From: Zoogloea sp041914405
GTDB lineage: Bacteria; Pseudomonadota; Gammaproteobacteria; Burkholderiales; Rhodocyclaceae
Direction: 5' to 3'
Assembly (NCBI RefSeq): GCF_041914405.1
Contig: NZ_JAYSDK010000030.1
Span: forward strand, 1 to 64,000
DNA: 64,000 nt
The position numbers and the translations under genes are program-made. The notes under the pieces are model-generated. The model did no database searches, was not told where the DNA came from, and saw only the letters and a list, made by a program, of their open reading frames with translations. This document shows, one piece after another, positions 1 through 8,033 of this stretch (position 1 is the stretch's first letter; each line of letters begins with the position of its first letter).

Positions 1-2
1 CC

Positions 3-413
3 CACTCCTTCGTGCGCCTGGCCCGCAAGGCCGAACCGCTGCTCGAGAAGGCCGGTGGCGGCTCGCTGATCACCATGACCTACCTGGGCAGCGAGAAGGT
101 CATCGCCAACTACGGCATGATGGGCCTGTGCAAGGCCGCGCTGGAAGCCGCGACACGCTACATGGCCTTCGAACTGGGCTCCAAGAACATCCGCGTCAAC
201 GCGATCTCCCCGGGCCCGCTGATGACCCGCGCCGCCTCCGGTATCGCCGGCTTCGACGGCCTGATGGCCGCCGCGGTGGATCGCTCCCCGCTGCACCGCC
301 TGGTCACGCCGGAAGACATCGGCGCTCTCACCGCCTTCCTGGTTTCCGACGCGGGCCGCAACCTGTCTGGTGGCGTACACTTCGTGGATGCCGGCTACAA
401 CATCATCGGGTAA
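3..413 (+). CDS. fabI: Enoyl-[acyl-carrier-protein] reductase (FabI), 3' part
   Basis: Catalyses the last reduction of the fatty-acid elongation cycle (NADH-dependent reduction of trans-2-enoyl-ACP) in the cytoplasm. The frame is open from the window edge, so the N-terminal Rossmann half lies outside. The visible 136 residues contain the FabI-type active site YGMMGLCK (Tyr-x6-Lys) preceded by TYLGSEK, and the RVNAISPGPLMTRAASGI stretch that distinguishes FabI from ordinary short-chain dehydrogenases. It ends with the usual GGVHFVDAGYNIIG and a TAA. No start codon for this gene is inside the window. Confidence 0.93.
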   Translation, partial: HSFVRLARKAEPLLEKAGGGSLITMTYLGSEKVIANYGMMGLCKAALEAATRYMAFELGSKNIRVNAISPGPLMTRAASGIAGFDGLMAAAVDRSPLHRLVTPEDIGALTAFLVSDAGRNLSGGVHFVDAGYNIIG

Positions 414-429
414 TTCCACCCGCTCCGTG

Positions 430-1023
430 ATGACGGAACCGGACGCCGGGGACGCCGCGGGCGACATGATTGCCGCCCGCATCGCCGACCCGGTGCCGGC
501 CCATCCGCTCCTCGACGGCCGCCCCGAGCTTGGGCGCGGCGAGTCGTCCATCGTCCTCGATGCCGGCGACGGGGAGCGGGTCTACAAAGTCGTCAGCTCC
601 CCCGCCGACTACTACTACCTAGCTGCCGACGACCGTCCCACCGGCATCCACTTCCCGCGCCTATACCGCGACCACGGCGTGGTCGGCAAGGCCAGCAACG
701 GCTACTCCTTCCGCCTGCTGGAAATCGAACGCCTGGAGCCGATCAGCGGCCCAGCCGAAGCCGTCGCGCGCACCCTGTCCGACGCCTACTGGCAAGGCTG
801 CGAAAAATGGGCCAACCTGGGCGTCAACCGCGGCCGCCTGGCGCTCTACCACATCGCCCAGGAGCCGCCGCCGGGCTTACCCGCCAGCATCGTGCAGGCC
901 ATCGCCGCGCTATCCGACTTCATCGAGGAATACCCGGTCCAGCCGGACATCCTCAACCCCCACAACCTGATGATGCGCGCCGACGGCACTCTGGTCTTCT
1001 CCGACCCGGTCTTCCTGCCCTGA
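430..1023 (+). CDS. Short kinase-like protein, function unknown
   Basis: 197 residues, 16 bases after fabI on the same strand. No family is recognised with certainty, but the order of motifs resembles a protein-kinase-like fold. There is a glycine-rich segment LGRGESSIVL near residue 34, then ERVYKV with Lys53 where the ATP-binding lysine would be. Near the C-terminus DILNPHNLMM looks like a catalytic-loop D-x4-N, followed by VFSDPVF where a DFG-type aspartate would be. It is much shorter than a normal kinase or aminoglycoside phosphotransferase, and the HRD motif is not intact. ATG at 430 was chosen over the longer frame from 370, which would run back through the fabI stop region. Activity is not established. 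Confidence 0.6.
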   Translation: MTEPDAGDAAGDMIAARIADPVPAHPLLDGRPELGRGESSIVLDAGDGERVYKVVSSPADYYYLAADDRPTGIHFPRLYRDHGVVGKASNGYSFRLLEIERLEPISGPAEAVARTLSDAYWQGCEKWANLGVNRGRLALYHIAQEPPPGLPASIVQAIAALSDFIEEYPVQPDILNPHNLMMRADGTLVFSDPVFLP

Positions 1024-1232
1024 CAGGACATAGGCATTTCAGCTCATATCCCGAGCGCAAATACGAAAAGCATTTTTACAGAAACAGGGCCGCCCGCGCC
1101 TTTGTTACTGTCACAAAACATTCATTTGATTCAGCAAGACGCCTGTCGATAAATGTGCGGGTTTTCTGGTGCGACGCACAAGAAAACGCTCAAACCCGCA
1201 TCGCCCTGCCGGGCCGACATGAAGTCATCTCC

Positions 1233-2873
1233 ATGAGCATTCGACGTTACCTGATCATCCTCATCACCATCACCACCACCCTGCTGCTGGCCGCCGGCAC
1301 GGCCGGCCTGCTGATGTTCCATCACAACACGCGGCTGGTACGCAGCCTCACAGACGATGCGATCCCCGGCGCCCTGGCGGCCTCGGATCTGGGCGCCCAG
1401 CTCAAGCAGGTGCAGATCGTCCTCACCGAGATCGTTTACGCGCCCAGTGCCGACGTGGCCGCTGGTGCCAAGGAGAAGCTGCTGAGCCAACGCCTGGGCC
1501 TCCGCGACGCCCTCAAGGAACAGGCGCCGCTGGCCCACTCCGACACTGAACAAGCGATGCTCCGCCAGGCGGAAGAAAGCCTCGCCCAGTACGAGGCAGC
1601 GATGGACGAGACCATCGAACAGGCCGTGGCCGGCCAGCGCGCCCTCGCCGAAGCCAGCCTGTACGCCAACGTAGCCCAGTACCAGCAGGAACTGCAGCAG
1701 ATCCTCGAGACCCTGCGCGTCGAAAAGCGCCGCACCAAGGACCGCTCGGTGGCCGCCGTGGAAGAAGGCTTCGTGCAGACCGAATGGATCCTGTCCGTCG
1801 CCACCGGGCTGACGCTGGTCGTGCTGGTCGGCCTGGTGTTCCGCCTGCACGGCAACATCATCAAGCCCCTGCGGGCGATGGAAGCCACGATGGCCGCCAT
1901 CGCCACCTCGCTGGACTTCACGCAGCGTGTGCCGGTCGTTCGCAACGATGAGATCGGCCAATCCGTACGCGCCTTCAACAGCCTGATCGACACACTGCAG
2001 GCCAGCCTCGGCGAGATGGTCGAGGTGATCCGCCGCAACGAGGTGGCCTCCATCGAGATGCACCAGTCGGCCGCCGCCATCGCCCGCCTGGCGTCCAACG
2101 GTACCCAGTCGTCCCAGGCCATCCATTCGGCCGTGCAAGCCATCCAGGCCCATATCGTCGATATCGACCGGGAAACCCGCCAGGCTGGCGAGATCAGCAG
2201 CGACTCCAGCGCCCGCGCTACCGAGAACAGCGCGGTGATCCGCAACGCCGCCGGTCGCATCGAGCAGCTCGCCGCCAGCATCGACAACGCCTCGGGGCGG
2301 GTCTTCGACCTGGCGGCATCGGTCGCGAAGGTCGAGACCGTCGTTTCCGAAATCCGCCAGATTGCCGATCAGACCAACCTGCTGGCCCTCAACGCCGCCA
2401 TCGAGGCGGCCCGTGCCGGCGAATCGGGCCGCGGTTTCGCGGTGGTCGCCGATGAGGTGCGCAAGCTGGCCGAACGCGCTGCCGGCTCCACCGAGCTGAT
2501 CAACCAGCACATCTCGGAAATCCGCGAGACCTCCCACGACTCCACCGAGCTGATGCAGAAAGTCATCGGCGAGATGCAGGAGAGCACCGTGCTGGCTCAG
2601 ACGGCCGGCAACGCGGTGGAACGCATCGAGGACTCCACCGGCAAGGTCATCGACGTGGTGAACGAGATCACCCGCCTGGTAGCCATCGGCCAATCGTCCA
2701 GCAACGAGATCGTCGGCCAGGTCGGCATGATCGACAACCTGCTCGGCGACGCCAACCACGCCGCGCTGCATACCAAGCAGGCCGCCGACTCGATCCGCGA
2801 CATCTCCCAGCACATGGCACGCATCGTCGAGCGTTTCCGCATCGGTGGGCCGGCCCTTGCATCGGCACGCTAA
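1233..2873 (+). CDS. Methyl-accepting chemotaxis protein
   Basis: Membrane chemoreceptor of 546 residues that relays periplasmic signals to CheA/CheW. TM1 is at about residues 7-29. A periplasmic helical ligand domain of 4HB type (about 30-180, Gln/Glu/Ala-rich) follows, then TM2 at about 182-203 and a HAMP domain starting at NIIKPLRAMEA. The signalling domain carries the highly conserved hairpin IRQIADQTNLLALNAAIEAA and GRGFAVVADEVRKLAER around residues 373-415. No CheR-tethering pentapeptide is seen at the C-terminus (ALASAR). The frame is open further upstream, but ATG 1233 immediately precedes the TM1 signal anchor and is the sensible start. Confidence 0.93.
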   Translation: MSIRRYLIILITITTTLLLAAGTAGLLMFHHNTRLVRSLTDDAIPGALAASDLGAQLKQVQIVLTEIVYAPSADVAAGAKEKLLSQRLGLRDALKEQAPLAHSDTEQAMLRQAEESLAQYEAAMDETIEQAVAGQRALAEASLYANVAQYQQELQQILETLRVEKRRTKDRSVAAVEEGFVQTEWILSVATGLTLVVLVGLVFRLHGNIIKPLRAMEATMAAIATSLDFTQRVPVVRNDEIGQSVRAFNSLIDTLQASLGEMVEVIRRNEVASIEMHQSAAAIARLASNGTQSSQAIHSAVQAIQAHIVDIDRETRQAGEISSDSSARATENSAVIRNAAGRIEQLAASIDNASGRVFDLAASVAKVETVVSEIRQIADQTNLLALNAAIEAARAGESGRGFAVVADEVRKLAERAAGSTELINQHISEIRETSHDSTELMQKVIGEMQESTVLAQTAGNAVERIEDSTGKVIDVVNEITRLVAIGQSSSNEIVGQVGMIDNLLGDANHAALHTKQAADSIRDISQHMARIVERFRIGGPALASAR

Positions 2874-2946
2874 ACGGCGCCACTTGGCCTAAAATCCGCA
2901 GCGTTTTCACGGGGCCCTGCCCCGTCCCTCAACACGGAGAACTTGC

Positions 2947-3519
2947 ATGTCCGGCCACCATTTCCACGTCCACGGCCCCCACGACCACGCCGTCGAGCAC
3001 GCCAGCCACGGCGGCGACAGCTTCGCCTCGCGCATTGCAGCGATGACGGCGGTCCTGGCCACCCTCGGCGCGCTGTTCAGCTACGCTGGCGGCGCCACCC
3101 AGAACGACGCGCTGATGCACAAGAACGAGGCCGCCATCCGCAAGACGGAAGCCTCCAACCAATGGGGCTACTACCAGGCCAAGAGCTCCAAGCAGAACAT
3201 CGCCGAGCTGGCTGCTGCACTGACCAGCGGGGAAACCCAGGCCCGCTACCAGGCCGAGATCGAGCGCTACAAGCGCGAGAAGGAAGACATCAAGAGCAAG
3301 GCCGAGAAGCTCGAAGCCTCCGCCACCGAGGCCGAGGAAGCCAGCGAACACTCGCTGCACGAGCACCACCGCTGGGCCCAGGCGATGACCGCCATGCAGG
3401 TCGCCATCTCGCTGGCGGCGATCACCCTGCTGACCCGCAAGAAGTGGATGGAATGGACGTCCCTCGGCGTGGCCGGCGCCGGCTGCGCGATCGCGGTAGT
3501 CGCTCTGCTCCACCTTTGA
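2947..3519 (+). CDS. DUF4337-family membrane protein
   Basis: 190 residues, preceded by a GGAGA ribosome-binding site. The N-terminus is His-rich (HHFHVHGPHDHAVEH), then a membrane segment at about residues 28-48, a charged coiled-coil region (about 60-140) with KNEAAIRKTEASNQWGYYQ, and two C-terminal membrane segments. This arrangement, including the NQWGYYQAKSSKQ motif, matches DUF4337 proteins, whose function is unknown. The His-rich head could bind metal, but nothing else in the context supports that. Confidence 0.78.
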   Translation: MSGHHFHVHGPHDHAVEHASHGGDSFASRIAAMTAVLATLGALFSYAGGATQNDALMHKNEAAIRKTEASNQWGYYQAKSSKQNIAELAAALTSGETQARYQAEIERYKREKEDIKSKAEKLEASATEAEEASEHSLHEHHRWAQAMTAMQVAISLAAITLLTRKKWMEWTSLGVAGAGCAIAVVALLHL

Positions 3520-3600
3520 AACCCAAAATGGTCAGAATGCCTTGACAGGCTGATTGCCGCTACGGAGCATGGTACGACGACAACACCAGGGGTACTCACC

Positions 3601-4647
3601 ATGCAAGACCGTACGCGTTCCATCGAACAAGGCAGTGCATGGCGGCCCTGGCGCCGCCTCGCCGAGGCCTTCGCAGTCGTTGCCGGCCTCGCTGTACTGA
3701 GCCCGGCCCACGCCGACAAACCCTACCAGTACTACGTGGTCGGCAACCCCGCCGACGCCAGCTCCAGCCAACCGCCCCGCGAGCCTTCCGCCCTCTTGAT
3801 GGGCGGAGGCCCGGACGTGGACGCGGCCTTCCCGTGGATGATCGCCCGCGCCGGCGGCGGCGACTTCGTGGTGATCCGTGCCACCGGTACCGATGCCTAC
3901 AACCCCTACATCTATGCGATGGGCGGTGTCGATTCGGTGGAGACGCTGATCATCCCGTCGCGAGGTGCCGCCAACGATCCCTTCGTGATCGACCGCATCA
4001 GCAAGGCCGAGGCCTTGTTCATCGCCGGTGGCGACCAGGCCGACTACATCAACTTCTGGAAGGGCACCGGTGTGGAACAGGCCATCAACGGCCTGATCGC
4101 CCGCAACGTGCCGATCGGCGGCACCAGCGCCGGCCTGGCGGTGCTCGGCCAGTTCGACTTCGCGGCCCTCAACGGCACCGTCTATTCCGACGACGCGCTC
4201 TCCAACCCCTACAACAAGCGGATGACCATCGACCGGGGCTTCATCACCGCGCCGGGCCTGGACTTCGTGATCACCGATGCCCACCTGGACACCCGCGACC
4301 GCATGGGCCGGCTGGTCGGCTTCCTGGCGCGCATCGTGCAGGACGGCTGGTCGGGCATGGCCCGCGGCGTCGGCGTGGACGTGGAGACCGCCCTCGCAGT
4401 AGCCGGCACTTCCGCGACACGCTTCGGCACCGGCTCGGTGTATTTCCTGCAGACCAACGGCCTGCCACAGGTCTGCCAGCCGCGCCTGCCCCTCACCTAT
4501 CGCAACATTGGTGTGCAGCGCCTGTCCGGCAGCGGCCGCTTCGACCTGCAGAACTGGCGCGGCTACGACGGCGCGACCACCAACTACAACCTGTCCGCCG
4601 AGAGCGGCACCTTGTACTCCACGCAAACCGGCGGCGCGATTTATTGA
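3601..4647 (+). CDS. Exported cyanophycinase-like peptidase (family S51)
   Basis: 348 residues. The S51/cyanophycinase fold hydrolyses cyanophycin (multi-L-arginyl-poly-aspartate) to beta-Asp-Arg. Seen here: a probable N-terminal signal peptide (hydrophobic AFAVVAGLAVLSPAHA, cleavage near ADK), the glycine-rich ALLMGGGPDVDAA, the IAGGDQADYI motif, the nucleophile elbow PIGGTSAGLA with the catalytic serine, and FVITDAHLDTRDRMGRL, which supplies a histidine. The signal peptide implies action outside the cytoplasm, like extracellular CphE-type enzymes. No cyanophycin synthetase is in the window. The gene stands alone, facing rdgC across a hairpin. Confidence 0.82.
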   Translation: MQDRTRSIEQGSAWRPWRRLAEAFAVVAGLAVLSPAHADKPYQYYVVGNPADASSSQPPREPSALLMGGGPDVDAAFPWMIARAGGGDFVVIRATGTDAYNPYIYAMGGVDSVETLIIPSRGAANDPFVIDRISKAEALFIAGGDQADYINFWKGTGVEQAINGLIARNVPIGGTSAGLAVLGQFDFAALNGTVYSDDALSNPYNKRMTIDRGFITAPGLDFVITDAHLDTRDRMGRLVGFLARIVQDGWSGMARGVGVDVETALAVAGTSATRFGTGSVYFLQTNGLPQVCQPRLPLTYRNIGVQRLSGSGRFDLQNWRGYDGATTNYNLSAESGTLYSTQTGGAIY

Positions 4648-4683
4648 ATCACCCATGCCGAGGCCGGATGAGCGCCTCTGATC

Positions 4684-4710
4684 GGAGGGGAAGGCACCGG
4701 CCTCCCCTCC
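4684..4710. terminator. Hairpin between convergent genes
   Basis: GGAGGGG (4684-4690) pairs with CCCCTCC (4704-4710), with inner AGGC/GCCT extending the stem. It sits between the stops of the cyanophycinase gene and rdgC, so it could terminate both. There is no clear T-run on either side, so it is not a textbook intrinsic terminator. Confidence 0.55.
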
Positions 4711-4715
4711 CAGCC

Positions 4716-5624
4716 TCAGATCACCGCATCCTTCACTTCACCGCCGAGGGCTTCCAGCACGGCCGGGATCAGGCGTGACAGCTCACCGCTCATCAGCGCG
4801 AAGTCGGCTTCGATCTGCATGTCGGTAGCGTCGGCCTGGCGCTCGGCCTCTTCCTTGATGATGTCGAGGAAGGCCAGGCGCTTGATCTCCATCTTCTCGG
4901 TGAGCATGAAGGAGATACGATCGTCGAAGGTCAGCGCCAGGCGCGTCGGCAGCTTGCCGGCGGCCAGGTGGTCCTGCACGTCCTTGCCGTCCAGCGCATG
5001 GCGCACGTAGCGCACCGCGGCCTTCTCGTCGGTGACGGCGCGCAGCTCGCAATCCAGGTCGATGCTGAAGGCGCCTGACGCCTCGTTGGCGGCCAGCCAG
5101 TCGGTCATCACCGACACCGGCGACAGCTGGGTCTTGACCATCTTCACCGGCAGCTCGTCCAGCGTGTCGCGCAGGGCTTCGAGGACTTCCTCGGCACGGG
5201 CCTGACTGGCGGCATCGATGACCAGCCAGCCGCCCACCGGATCAATCCAGCTGAACACCCGGCGACGGCGCGTGAAGGCGCGTGGCAGCAGTTCCTGCAG
5301 CACCGCCTCCTTGATTTCCTTCATCTGCTTGCGGCCGGGCTTGTAGCCCTGCTGGGCCTCGATCATTTCGGCCTTGTCGGCCGCCACCTCATTGACCACC
5401 GACGAGGGCAGCAGCTTCTGCTCGACGGCCAGGGAGATCAGGAAATGGCCGCCGACCGCCAGCACGAAGCGGTCGTCCTTGGTCGGCGAACTCCAGCCGC
5501 GGCTCGCCATGTCCTGGCTGCCGCAGGGCTGGAAAGGCCGCGCGGCGAGCTTCTCGGCGAGGGCTTCGGCAGTCAGGCCCCAGTTTTCAGGAAGACGGTA
5601 GATCTGGAGATTGCGGAACCACAT
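4716..5624 (-). CDS. rdgC: Recombination-associated protein RdgC
   Basis: 302 residues, the normal RdgC length. RdgC forms a ring-shaped dimer that binds double-stranded DNA on the nucleoid and limits RecA access. The N-terminus MWFRNLQIYRLPENW, the SRGWSSPT segment, RQMKEIKEAVLQELLPRAF and DEKAAVRYVRHALDGKDVQ are characteristic of the family. It is a single gene, convergent with the cyanophycinase gene and divergent from the membrane-protein operon at 5781, with about 155 bases between the two starts. Confidence 0.95.
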   Translation of the reverse strand: MWFRNLQIYRLPENWGLTAEALAEKLAARPFQPCGSQDMASRGWSSPTKDDRFVLAVGGHFLISLAVEQKLLPSSVVNEVAADKAEMIEAQQGYKPGRKQMKEIKEAVLQELLPRAFTRRRRVFSWIDPVGGWLVIDAASQARAEEVLEALRDTLDELPVKMVKTQLSPVSVMTDWLAANEASGAFSIDLDCELRAVTDEKAAVRYVRHALDGKDVQDHLAAGKLPTRLALTFDDRISFMLTEKMEIKRLAFLDIIKEEAERQADATDMQIEADFALMSGELSRLIPAVLEALGGEVKDAVI

Positions 5625-5712
5625 GGGGGATTACATCCGGGCTGATGGAGAAGAGGCGGCATTGTAGCCCCTCGGGCCCGACGCACCAGACCGTTCGATG
5701 AAGCGGAAACAG

Positions 5713-5742
5713 TTGACACTCTGAATTTCAGAGCAATAAACT
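5713..5742 (+). promoter_or_regulatory. Sigma-70-type promoter of the 5781-8033 operon
   Basis: TTGACA at 5713-5718 is a perfect -35 match. TAAACT at 5737-5742 matches the -10 at four of six positions, with an 18-base spacer. It is about 40 bases upstream of the ATG at 5781 and overlaps the palindromes at 5719-5757. Confidence 0.65.
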
Positions 5743-5757
5743 CTGAACTACAGAGTT
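5719..5757 (+). promoter_or_regulatory. Two phased palindromes, probable operators
   Basis: CTCTGAATTTCAGAG (5719-5733) is a perfect palindrome around a central T and fills most of the promoter spacer. AACTCTG-AACTA-CAGAGTT (5739-5757) has perfect 7-base arms and begins inside the -10. Both share CTCTG-N5-CAGAG, and their centres are 22 bases apart, about two helical turns, so two dimers would bind one face of the DNA. Binding here would block RNA polymerase. The winged-helix protein at 7289 in the same operon is the obvious candidate (inference). Confidence 0.65.
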
Positions 5758-5780
5758 AATTCGTCCGGAATCATCCAGCC

Positions 5781-6830
5781 ATGTCCGATCCGATCGTCCG
5801 CCAGCTCGACAGCATCCAATCCATGCTCACCCGCGGCCAGCGCAACCTGCGCATGGAACGGCATAGCCTGATCCTGTGGGGCTTGGCCGGCGCCGGGCTG
5901 TTCCTGGCGAGCGACTCCGTTCTCACGGCCGAACAGATCTCCGACACCACGCAACGGGCCATCGCCTGGCTGCTCCTGATCGCCGCCGTGCTGGGCGGTA
6001 CCGGCTTTGCCGACTGGCACCTGACCCGGCGCGTCAAGGAAGCCCGGGACGAAACCTGGTCCTTCATCCACCGCCAGGTCGTCAAACTGCTGTGGTTGCT
6101 GATGGGCGTCGGAGCACTGTTCACCTTCGCCACCTTCTTCTTCGGCGGCGCCTACATGCTGTGCACCGTATGGCTGGTACTGATCGGCCTCGCCCTCTAC
6201 GTGCATGGCCTGTTTTCCGAAGAAGTGCTGGAATGGGCCGGCGGCATCATCATCGCCATCGGCGTCGCGGGTGTCACGGCACGGCTGCCTTTCGAGACCA
6301 TGAAATGGATCGCCGCCTCGGTATTCGGCCTGGGTCTGCCGCTGCTGTCCCTGCTCCTCGATCACGGCCGGGAACGCACTTTCGTGCTACGCCTGGCCCA
6401 GGCCGCCGGCTGGACAGTCATCGTGCTGGCCGCACCACTGATCGCCCACCGCTACGCGTCGGCAAATCTGCCACCGGAACTGCCGGTCATCGCCCTGGCG
6501 GATTACCGGGCCGGCGCCAACGTCGCGGGCCTGAGCATCGTCAGCGTGCCAGCCGGCACCCGGGTGCCGGTCAAGATGGAGCTGTCCGGCGACCTGTTTC
6601 GCCCTACACCGGATGCAATCCTGCCCCTGACCCTCGATCAGACGGTGGAGGTCATGTTGCGGGACGGCCAGCCCACCGGCGACATCCGCGCCCCGGGCGG
6701 CACCTGGCTGCTGGCCCGGGAGACCCACTGGATCTCCATTCCATGGATGAAAGCCAGCCTCGATCCGGCCCATGGCCCAGTCGTCGAATCCGCCCTGGTC
6801 GTCGATTTCCACGGCACGCCGCACCGTTAA
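5781..6830 (+). CDS. Multi-pass membrane protein with periplasmic C-terminal domain
   Basis: 349 residues, unrecognised. A roughly 27-residue cytoplasmic N-terminus is followed by about seven hydrophobic segments (near 28-44, 60-77, 100-121, 123-144, 152-168, 175-193 and 208-225) and a soluble C-terminal domain of about 120 residues predicted to be outside the membrane. That domain has regular beta-type sequence (VPAGTRVPVKMELSG, LPLTLDQTVEVML, RETHWISIPWMKA). First gene of a four-gene plus-strand unit that includes a lipoprotein and a winged-helix regulator. Start ATG 5781 has CGGAA about 10 bases upstream. I do not assign a function. Confidence 0.7.
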   Translation: MSDPIVRQLDSIQSMLTRGQRNLRMERHSLILWGLAGAGLFLASDSVLTAEQISDTTQRAIAWLLLIAAVLGGTGFADWHLTRRVKEARDETWSFIHRQVVKLLWLLMGVGALFTFATFFFGGAYMLCTVWLVLIGLALYVHGLFSEEVLEWAGGIIIAIGVAGVTARLPFETMKWIAASVFGLGLPLLSLLLDHGRERTFVLRLAQAAGWTVIVLAAPLIAHRYASANLPPELPVIALADYRAGANVAGLSIVSVPAGTRVPVKMELSGDLFRPTPDAILPLTLDQTVEVMLRDGQPTGDIRAPGGTWLLARETHWISIPWMKASLDPAHGPVVESALVVDFHGTPHR

Positions 6831-6858
6831 GACCTTTCCCCACTGAAGGAGCTTCACC

Positions 6859-7254
6859 ATGATCCTGCGATCTATGGGCGCCCTGGCGGCGCTCGCCCTG
6901 GCCGGCTGCGCCAGCTTCGGCCAACCCGGTGCCGAGGAACTGGCCAGGCTGCCGGTCGTCCGCTTCGGCGAGCAGGCCCCCACCGGCCAGCCCCACATCC
7001 TCCACTACCCGGCGGGCGCACCTCTCCCCGTAGAAGCGCGCATCCACGGCAGCCTGCTGGAAGCCGAAGCACGCAGCACCCTCCACGTGCGCCTCAAGCA
7101 AGACGTCTATACCTACAAACAATGGGCCAGCCTGGATGGCAAAACCTGGCGTCGGCACGACGAAATCGTCACCGGCCAGTTCGAAATCCGCATGCCTGGC
7201 GACCAGGATGGACACAATCCCGGCTCGATGCGCGCAGAATTCAACTTGAAATAA
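6859..7254 (+). CDS. Small lipoprotein
   Basis: 131 residues with a clear lipobox LALAGC (Cys at about residue 16), so it should be lipidated and face the periplasm. The mature part is beta-rich with TLHVRLKQDVYTYKQWASLD and a C-terminal FEIRMPGDQDGHNPGSM. AAGGAGC lies in front of the ATG. It follows the membrane protein by 28 bases and probably works with its periplasmic domain (inference from co-transcription). No family recognised. Confidence 0.72.
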   Translation: MILRSMGALAALALAGCASFGQPGAEELARLPVVRFGEQAPTGQPHILHYPAGAPLPVEARIHGSLLEAEARSTLHVRLKQDVYTYKQWASLDGKTWRRHDEIVTGQFEIRMPGDQDGHNPGSMRAEFNLK

Positions 7255-7265
7255 GACGACAAAAG

Positions 7266-7281
7266 GCCCGCCCCGGCGGGC
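7266..7281 (+). promoter_or_regulatory. Hairpin covering the regulator's translation start region
   Basis: GCCCGCC (7266-7272) and GGCGGGC (7275-7281) form a perfect 7-base-pair stem with a two-base spacer, ending 7 bases before the ATG at 7289. The only purine-rich ribosome-binding candidate lies inside the stem. It may lower regulator translation relative to the upstream genes. No T-run follows in the plus direction, so a terminator is less likely. Confidence 0.45.
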
Positions 7282-7288
7282 TCAAGCC

Positions 7289-7621
7289 ATGGAAGCCCTC
7301 GATCCCCTCCTCCATCAACCCCTGCGCACCCAGCTGGCCGCCTTTCTGGCCGGCGCCGGTGAAGCCAGCTTTACCGAGCTCAAACGCAACCTCCAGGTTT
7401 CCGACGGCAACCTGGAATCCCATCTGAAGAAGCTGATCGCCGCCGACTACGTCTCCTTGCGCCGCATCGAGGGCCCTGGTCGCGCACAGACCAGCTACAG
7501 CCTCACCCCCACCGGCCTGGATGCCTTGCACCGCTACATCCGAACGCTGCAGAAGCTGCTGCCCCTGGGCGACCGGGCCGCGGCCGAAGGCACCTGGAAC
7601 GGCCAGGCTGCGGCGGGCTAA
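7289..7621 (+). CDS. Winged-helix transcriptional regulator
   Basis: 110 residues, almost entirely one winged-helix DNA-binding domain of the MarR/ArsR-like HTH_27 type. Helix-turn-helix: ASFTELKRNLQVSDGNLESHLKKLIAADYV (about residues 29-58). Wing: SLRRIEGPGRAQTSYSLTPTG, then a C-terminal dimerisation helix. No ligand domain or cysteine pair is obvious. It is third in the operon whose promoter carries the CTCTG-N5-CAGAG palindromes, so it is probably an autorepressor of its own operon (inference). Confidence 0.8.
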   Translation: MEALDPLLHQPLRTQLAAFLAGAGEASFTELKRNLQVSDGNLESHLKKLIAADYVSLRRIEGPGRAQTSYSLTPTGLDALHRYIRTLQKLLPLGDRAAAEGTWNGQAAAG

Positions 7622-7673
7622 CGGCGTACAGCGTCCATCTCCACAACTACAGGCCGGACTGCTGCCCTGCCTG

Positions 7674-8033
7674 ATGTTCGCCGGCTTCATCGCCTACGAT
7701 GGAATGCTCGCGCTGGTCACCCTGCTAATGCCTATTCCGCAGGGCAATCCGCTGGAAATCGCGATCCTGATCAGCCGGGGCTTCCTCGCTGCCACCCTGC
7801 TGGCCGCGCTGGCGGCCCGTCCCCTGGGCTGGCTATACGGTCCACGGGCCGTGCCGGTGGCCGGGCTGATTACTCTACCGGTGCTGGTTCAACACATGCC
7901 AGCACTGCTGGATACCGGACGACCCGCCCAGGCGATCTTCCTGTCAGCCTGGGAGATGCTGAGCTTCGTCGTGCTACTGGTGGGCGGCACCTGGCTTGCC
8001 CAGCATTTGCGGAAGGATCCGTCAGTCGCCTGA
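7674..8033 (+). CDS. Small membrane protein of the regulator operon
   Basis: About 119 residues with four hydrophobic segments (FAGFIAYDGMLALVTLL, AILISRGFLAATLLAALAA, VPVAGLITLPVLVQHM and LSFVVLLVGGTWLAQ). The start is uncertain. The frame is open back to 7521 inside the regulator gene, but that part reads as an out-of-frame shadow. ATG 7674 is the first ordinary start after the regulator stop, yet it would begin inside a hydrophobic run (LLPCLMFAG), so a non-standard start slightly upstream is possible. The last 12 bases overlap the 3' end of bluB on the other strand. Confidence 0.55.
   Translation: MFAGFIAYDGMLALVTLLMPIPQGNPLEIAILISRGFLAATLLAALAARPLGWLYGPRAVPVAGLITLPVLVQHMPALLDTGRPAQAIFLSAWEMLSFVVLLVGGTWLAQHLRKDPSVA

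Noticed and set aside
1144..1151. GTCGATAA, one base from the sigma-28 -10 GCCGATAA, upstream of the chemoreceptor
   Set aside because: No TAAA-type -35 is found at the required distance, so a flagellar-sigma promoter is not supported.
1131..2813. 560-residue minus-strand frame
   Set aside because: Antisense to the chemoreceptor; Gly/His/Asp-rich shadow sequence.
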